This document shows positions 13,336-17,494 of a DNA stretch of 17,494 nt, in pieces. Both the position numbers and the translations under genes were made by a program. The stretch's first letter is position 1; each line of letters starts with the position of its first letter. This stretch comes from Bacillota bacterium (lineage in GTDB: Bacteria; Bacillota; Bacilli; Lactobacillales; Streptococcaceae). Under the pieces are notes generated by a model that was not told where the DNA came from, searched no databases, and saw only the letters and a list, made by a program, of their open reading frames with translations. Location of the stretch: contig JAJXWC010000027.1 of assembly GCA_021781855.1 (NCBI GenBank), forward strand, positions 1-17,494, in the 5' to 3' direction.

Positions 13336-14223
13336 TTAAAATTTGTCCTGTTTCCAGACAACAAATAACTTTTCTTCATTCACAAAATCTGCAAATGTTT
13401 TACTATCAACAAATACACGCCCTCCAAATTCGATAGGTTGAAAAAGCGCAATCATGTTATGGTCATAAAACTTTTCACTTACCACTTCTTTGCTTGTTTC
13501 TACAAAATTGGGAAGCTCAAGCTCAGAAAAATCAAGTGCGGTAAGGAGCTGGTCGATTTCTGGCTGCTCACCTATGATTTCTGTGATTTTATTTTTTTCA
13601 GAGCATAAGTAAGCAACAAGATGTCCTGCTTTGAACAATCCCAGCGGATTCTTGATTTCCCCCTTGCACCAACTTTGCCAGTAGGCGTTGCTACGGACGA
13701 TTGTTCCCGAAAGTACCGCCGAGTACTGCCTATAGAGCTGCTCCATTTCGAAAAAATCACTAACAGTCAGTGGGCGAATTGCATCGTTTGCTTCAAAATG
13801 ATTGCGAACAATCTTGTGATAATCTTTAATTTGTGCAAACCCGTGATGAGCATAATGTTTGAAAAGTCCTGTATAAAGCAAGGAAAACACAAAGCCATTT
13901 ACTCTCATGTAGTCTATTGCATGAGCAAGCAGTTTAGCAGACAAGCCTTTTCCACGATACTTCTCTTGTGTTGAAACTTCGCCAATGCCGCCCATTTTAT
14001 AGGATTTACCTGCAAAATAGATTGCTCGTTGAAACACACGCACGGTTGAAACAATTTTTCCATTTTCGTTTTTAATGATAAAAATAGAATGAAAATTTCG
14101 CTGGGGGTCAGCTTCAAAATGCCTGCGGAAATAATCAGCCTCCACCGAAAATGTTGTCGCACAATGCGTGACCCACTCATCAAAATCAGCTGCTGTCAGT
14201 GTTTCCACCTGAAATTCATTCAT
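13336..14223 (-). CDS. GNAT family N-acetyltransferase, Eis-like length
   Basis: The 295-residue protein starts with a full GNAT domain: IVSTVRVFQRAIYFAGKSYK as the central strands and VSTQEKYRGKGLSAKLLAHA (near residues 83-102) as the acetyl-CoA loop, then FSLLYTGLFKHYAHHGF. A second domain of about 150 residues follows, which resembles the second acetyltransferase-like part of Eis-type enzymes. The substrate is unknown. I start it at 14223 (MNEFQVETLT), because that ATG overlaps the aspC stop in ATGAATGA and has GAGG nine bases upstream; a longer frame begins at 14238. The overlap with aspC shows translational coupling. It lies between aspC and asnS, where other Firmicutes have no such gene in the core arrangement. 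Confidence 0.85.
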   Translation of the reverse strand: MNEFQVETLTAADFDEWVTHCATTFSVEADYFRRHFEADPQRNFHSIFIIKNENGKIVSTVRVFQRAIYFAGKSYKMGGIGEVSTQEKYRGKGLSAKLLAHAIDYMRVNGFVFSLLYTGLFKHYAHHGFAQIKDYHKIVRNHFEANDAIRPLTVSDFFEMEQLYRQYSAVLSGTIVRSNAYWQSWCKGEIKNPLGLFKAGHLVAYLCSEKNKITEIIGEQPEIDQLLTALDFSELELPNFVETSKEVVSEKFYDHNMIALFQPIEFGGRVFVDSKTFADFVNEEKLFVVWKQDKF

Positions 14224-15412
14224 GAATTTTTGCCTCAACCCAAGCCTTAATCCGTTTTACAGCCTCCAAAAGAACAGGAAGACTTGTTGAATAACTCAAG
14301 CGTACATTTTCTGGTGCATTAAACCCTGCACCTGTTACGAGTGCAACACCTGCTTCTTCAAGAATTGCTGTCGTAAAAGCTGTAACATCATCAAAGCCTG
14401 TAAGTTGCATCGCCTTGCTCACTTTTGGAAAAAGATAGAAAGCACCGTTTGGTTTGACAACTTCAAAGCCTGGTATTTCGCATAAGAGCGGATAAATAGT
14501 ATTCAGACGTTCCTCAAAGGCTTGCCGCATAAGCTCAACTGAACTTGTATCCTCATCAGAAAAAGCGTTAATCGCAGCATATTGGCTAACCGTTGTTGGA
14601 TTTGATGTTGTCTGGCTTGTAATTTTGCTCATTGCAGCAATGATTTCTGGGTCACCCACGGCAATTCCAATACGCCAGCCAGTCATTGCAAATGTTTTGG
14701 ATACACCGTTAATAACAATAGTATGCGCCCGGATTTCCTCAGAAAGTGTCGAAATCGCTGTGAATTTTGCTCCGTTATAAGTCAAACGATGATAAATATC
14801 ATCTGCTAAAATCAGTAAATCATGAGCAACTGCCCACTCTCCAATCGCTTGAAGCTCTGATTTGCTGTAAATCATCCCCGTCGGATTAGATGGGCTATTG
14901 AGCAAAAGCACTTTGGTTTTCGTTGTCCAGGCAGCGTCTAGTTGCTCAATCGTCAGTTTGAAATCATTTGCTTGTTCGGTTGGAATAATCACAGGCTGAC
15001 CGCCTGACATTTTAACTTGGTCCACATAAGAAACCCAGCAAGGTGCGGGAATAATGACTTCATCTCCTGCATCTAATACACTTTGGAAAAAGCTGTAAAG
15101 GGCAAATTTAGCACCTGTCGTTACCAAAATTTCTTTAGCTGACAAATCGTAACCATAAAAGTGCTGCCAATAATGACTCACAGCTGTTTTCAATTCTGGC
15201 AAACCGCTTGACTGTGTATAAAAGCTTGCTTTACCGTTATGGATAGATTGAATAGCCGCTGCACCGATTTTTTCAGGCGTCGAAAAATCGGGCTGTCCAA
15301 GCGTTAAATCAATGATATCACGTCCTTCAGCCTTGAGCGTTTTTGCACGTGCCGAAGTTGCTAACGTGACTGATTCTTCTATATTTTGCACAAATTGAGA
15401 TAATTTCTGCAT
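14216..15412 (-). CDS. aspC: Pyridoxal phosphate-dependent aspartate/aromatic aminotransferase (class I)
   Basis: Transfers amino groups between aspartate (or related amino acids) and 2-oxo acids, making oxaloacetate or aspartate. The 398-residue protein has the class I features: DLTLGQPDFSTP, the NSPSNPTGMIYS segment with N176, LADDIYHRLTY with D204 and Y207, and the PLP lysine K239 in NGVSKTFAMTGWRIG. The start at 15412 (MQKLSQF) is chosen because AGGGAG lies at good distance; a TTG at 15430 and an ATG at 15418 are less well placed. Its stop overlaps the acetyltransferase start. Next to asnS and ypmB, it corresponds to aspB of Bacillus, so supply of aspartate for asparagine metabolism is a plausible link. 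The symbol follows lactococcal usage. Confidence 0.95.
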   Translation of the reverse strand: MQKLSQFVQNIEESVTLATSARAKTLKAEGRDIIDLTLGQPDFSTPEKIGAAAIQSIHNGKASFYTQSSGLPELKTAVSHYWQHFYGYDLSAKEILVTTGAKFALYSFFQSVLDAGDEVIIPAPCWVSYVDQVKMSGGQPVIIPTEQANDFKLTIEQLDAAWTTKTKVLLLNSPSNPTGMIYSKSELQAIGEWAVAHDLLILADDIYHRLTYNGAKFTAISTLSEEIRAHTIVINGVSKTFAMTGWRIGIAVGDPEIIAAMSKITSQTTSNPTTVSQYAAINAFSDEDTSSVELMRQAFEERLNTIYPLLCEIPGFEVVKPNGAFYLFPKVSKAMQLTGFDDVTAFTTAILEEAGVALVTGAGFNAPENVRLSYSTSLPVLLEAVKRIKAWVEAKIHE

Positions 15413-15522
15413 TTTCATCTCCCTCGTCAATCCGACTGTGTGTGACTACATTGAAATCATGCAGCAAGGATTTTATAAGCTAAATCTCTTTACACAGTTC
15501 TGGGTTGCATATTTTTACTTCA

Positions 15523-15969
15523 TTAACCTAATAATTTTTTTCCACTTGTAAAATCGTAAACCTTAAAACCATTGCTATCATTTACTTCCCAAGCCGGTTT
15601 ATTTTTATAAAGTGCCAAAACGACAGAGCTGGTATTTTTTTCTGTCAATTTTTCGGGCGAAATTCCGTCCGCCATATTTACAACAGTCAAGTTCTTATTA
15701 TTTTTAGGAATAATCACACCGATTTCTTTGCCGGAATTATCCTGACCGATGACTGCATAACTGGTGCTATCTGTCGTTGCAATACCAAACGCTTCCGCAG
15801 TTTTTAAACCTGCCTGCGCCTTGGCAATCTTGATGACCTGAGCGCGCGTACTGTTAAATGGGCTAGTTGCCTTCGCAAAGAAAAGGGCAGTCGCAAGATA
15901 AATCGCAAGAACAACTGTTAAAATTCCAATCGTAACTTGTGCCGGAACACTCATTCGACGTTTTCTCAT
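15523..15969 (-). CDS. ypmB: DUF5590 / YpmB (TseB-like) membrane-anchored protein
   Basis: The 148-residue protein has a basic N-terminus (MRKRRMS), one membrane helix (TIGILTVVLAIYLATALFF, residues 13-31) and an extracytoplasmic part with the FNSTRAQVIKIAKAQAGLKT and GKEIGVIIPKN segments typical of this family. In Bacillus the homologue TseB (YpmB) interacts with the cell-wall synthesis protein PBP2A during elongation; a similar role here is inferred. AAAGGA precedes the ATG. It sits between dinG and aspC, the place of ypmB in Bacillus. Confidence 0.88.
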   Translation of the reverse strand: MRKRRMSVPAQVTIGILTVVLAIYLATALFFAKATSPFNSTRAQVIKIAKAQAGLKTAEAFGIATTDSTSYAVIGQDNSGKEIGVIIPKNNKNLTVVNMADGISPEKLTEKNTSSVVLALYKNKPAWEVNDSNGFKVYDFTSGKKLLG

Positions 15970-16091
15970 GACGAATCCTTTCTCTCATAAATGAATAGAT
16001 TTCAAAGCTATCTTTGTTTTGTTTCTCAACCAATATATGCTAGCTGTGGGAAACATAGGTTAAAACTTCCACTAAATAAGTCTCTGCATCA

Positions 16092-17494
16092 TTATACCAA
16101 AAATTCCAGAATTTCGCTGATTGTCTCGTCAAATGTATGTTTTTTCAAAGGGAGTACTTGGGCAAGATTGGCACGCATTCGTTTAGCATAGGATTTTCCT
16201 AAAAGACGATTGTCCAATACGACAACTGCCGATTTCTGTTTAGGTTTTCGATTGACACGCCCAAAGGCTTGGCGCATTTTCAAGGTTGCAAGCGGGACAT
16301 TGAAATCGTAAAAGGGATTGGCAAATTTTGCAGCATATTTTTTGGTCAAAATATCTTCTGGCGTAGCAAACGGCAAGCGTGGCAGAACCAAAATTATTTT
16401 CTTTTGCTTATCAAAATCAACCCCCTCCCAAAAGCTGCCTAATCCAAGCAAAATGCGGCTCTCACCCTTATCAAATTTTTTCTTAATCTGCGCAGGCGTA
16501 CCGTTAATATCTTGTGCAAGAACATTCCAACCATCAGCAGACAGCTTTTCTGCTACAAAAGTGAGCGAAATCTTTGAGGTGAAAAGCACAACGATTGGAA
16601 AATTCAGTTCGGCAAGTTCAGCCACAACTTCTGCAGTATAATGTGCATAATCAATCACTCCTGTATTTTTCACAGGTGGCGCATCGGATACTGCAAACAG
16701 ACATTGATTTTCAGCAGGTTTTCCTACGATTTCAAAAAAGCGATAATCTGCAAAGCCGAGCAATTCTGGAAAAGATGGCTTTTCCGGTGTCAACGATAAA
16801 GTCGCCCCAATCATGAAAAGCTTCGTTTGTTCAGGAAGCAACTGAGCAAAATTGTAAAAATCACTTTTGCTCACAAAAAGACGGTCATTCTCACGCCAAA
16901 TAATACTATCCGAACGTTCTAACAAATTTGACAGGTCTGTCAAACCGAGTTCGGTTGCATCAAGTCTGATTTTTTCAGCATCAAGTTCTTTTTTGTTTAG
17001 CTGGTAAACTAAGCTCTCCTGCAGACGTTTTTCAAGTTGCGTTTGTGGTTCAATTTTGAGCAGCTCATCTGTGATTTTAAGTGATTTTTGTCCCAAATTT
17101 TCCATAATCGGAAAAAGCTGCTGCGCTTCATCAACGACAAGCACACGATTCTCAAGAAAGCTTTCAGGATAATCTGCCAATCGTTCAACCAAGTAAGCAT
17201 GATTGACAACTTCAACTTGTGCAGCTTTGGAACGTGCTTGCGCCCGCAACCAAAACTCTTGCTCATAGTGAAGTTGGCTCGGATTTAATCCACCTGTATA
17301 AGCAATTGCCGTGAAATAATCTTCGCTTGTCATTACGTGCGACAGCTCGTCCAATTCACCTGTTTCAGTTTCTGTCAGCCAAACTAGTACTTTCATTTTG
17401 AAAATCTCAAAGTTTTTTCCGTCTGTCTTGATAGGCAAAATCTTGGAAAATTTTTCAAGAGAGATATAATTTGAAGTGCCTAATAGTTTTGCCA
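16092..17494 (-). CDS. dinG: DinG family ATP-dependent helicase, C-terminal part (start lies beyond the right end)
   Basis: DinG helicases unwind DNA with 5'-3' polarity and help remove R-loops and blocked forks. The Firmicute form often carries a 3'-5' exonuclease domain at the N-terminus, which would lie outside the window. The frame is open to the right edge, reading AKLLGTSNYISLEKFSKILP before the TTG at 17438, and KVLVWLTETETGELDEL continues without a break, so the TTG is not the true start. Visible helicase motifs are VVDEAQQLFP (Walker B DEAH type), ESLVYQLNKKEL, PIVVLFTSKISLTFVAEKL, LLGLGSFWEGVDF and QAFGRVNRKPKQKSAVVVLD (motif VI with the arginine finger). The protein ends at 16092. 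The next gene is ypmB, 122 bases on. Confidence 0.95.
   Translation of the reverse strand, partial: AKLLGTSNYISLEKFSKILPIKTDGKNFEIFKMKVLVWLTETETGELDELSHVMTSEDYFTAIAYTGGLNPSQLHYEQEFWLRAQARSKAAQVEVVNHAYLVERLADYPESFLENRVLVVDEAQQLFPIMENLGQKSLKITDELLKIEPQTQLEKRLQESLVYQLNKKELDAEKIRLDATELGLTDLSNLLERSDSIIWRENDRLFVSKSDFYNFAQLLPEQTKLFMIGATLSLTPEKPSFPELLGFADYRFFEIVGKPAENQCLFAVSDAPPVKNTGVIDYAHYTAEVVAELAELNFPIVVLFTSKISLTFVAEKLSADGWNVLAQDINGTPAQIKKKFDKGESRILLGLGSFWEGVDFDKQKKIILVLPRLPFATPEDILTKKYAAKFANPFYDFNVPLATLKMRQAFGRVNRKPKQKSAVVVLDNRLLGKSYAKRMRANLAQVLPLKKHTFDETISEILEFLV

Noticed and set aside
1..17494. CRISPR array
   Set aside because: I found no series of 36-base repeats anywhere; the array probably lies beyond the left end after cas2 and csn2.

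Overview
The window looks like a chromosomal segment of a low-GC member of the Lactobacillales, most probably Lactococcus or a close relative in the Streptococcaceae. The evidence is the housekeeping order dinG - ypmB - aspC - asnS, which matches the Bacillus/Streptococcus/Lactococcus arrangement, together with tatD next to rnmV and a type II-A CRISPR-Cas locus. The genus is inferred from gene order and protein character; no database search was possible. All protein genes that I accept lie on the minus strand. The clear plus-strand gene is a tracrRNA.

Positions 1-6010 hold the end of a type II-A CRISPR-Cas locus, read right to left: a small unrecognised protein (6010-5693), a promoter, cas9 (5606-1635, 1323 aa, all nuclease residues present), a class II Fic domain protein (1588-794) 46 bases after cas9 with a strong ribosome binding site, a terminator (765-789), a tracrRNA on the opposite strand (about 654-757), and cas1 (from 608, running off the left end). 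The usual order is cas9-cas1-cas2-csn2, so the Fic gene and the oppositely oriented tracrRNA are extra material between cas9 and cas1. The tracrRNA has an extra 7-bp hairpin inside its anti-repeat. The CRISPR array, cas2 and csn2 are not in the window.

Positions 6060-8867 hold small accessory and housekeeping genes, several of them broken: rnmV (RNase M5) with a frameshift, a P-loop FlaR-like kinase, a VOC/glyoxalase protein, a small membrane protein with an in-frame TGA, an intact tatD with its own promoter, and a frameshifted small gene of unknown function. Cas1 and the rnmV-to-VOC stretch are visibly richer in GC than cas9 and the right-hand genes.

Positions 8868-11961 hold a RelB/DinJ-type antitoxin with a YoeB-like toxin whose catalytic residues look degenerate, then an operon of a luciferase-like flavin monooxygenase, a YjdI-type Fe-S protein and a YjdJ-type acetyltransferase, with a good promoter and a palindromic operator candidate. 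A hairpin-rich stretch and a strong terminator lie behind asnS.

Positions 11962-17494 hold the conserved housekeeping cluster, read right to left: dinG (start outside the window), ypmB/tseB-like, aspC, a two-part GNAT acetyltransferase overlapping aspC, and asnS.
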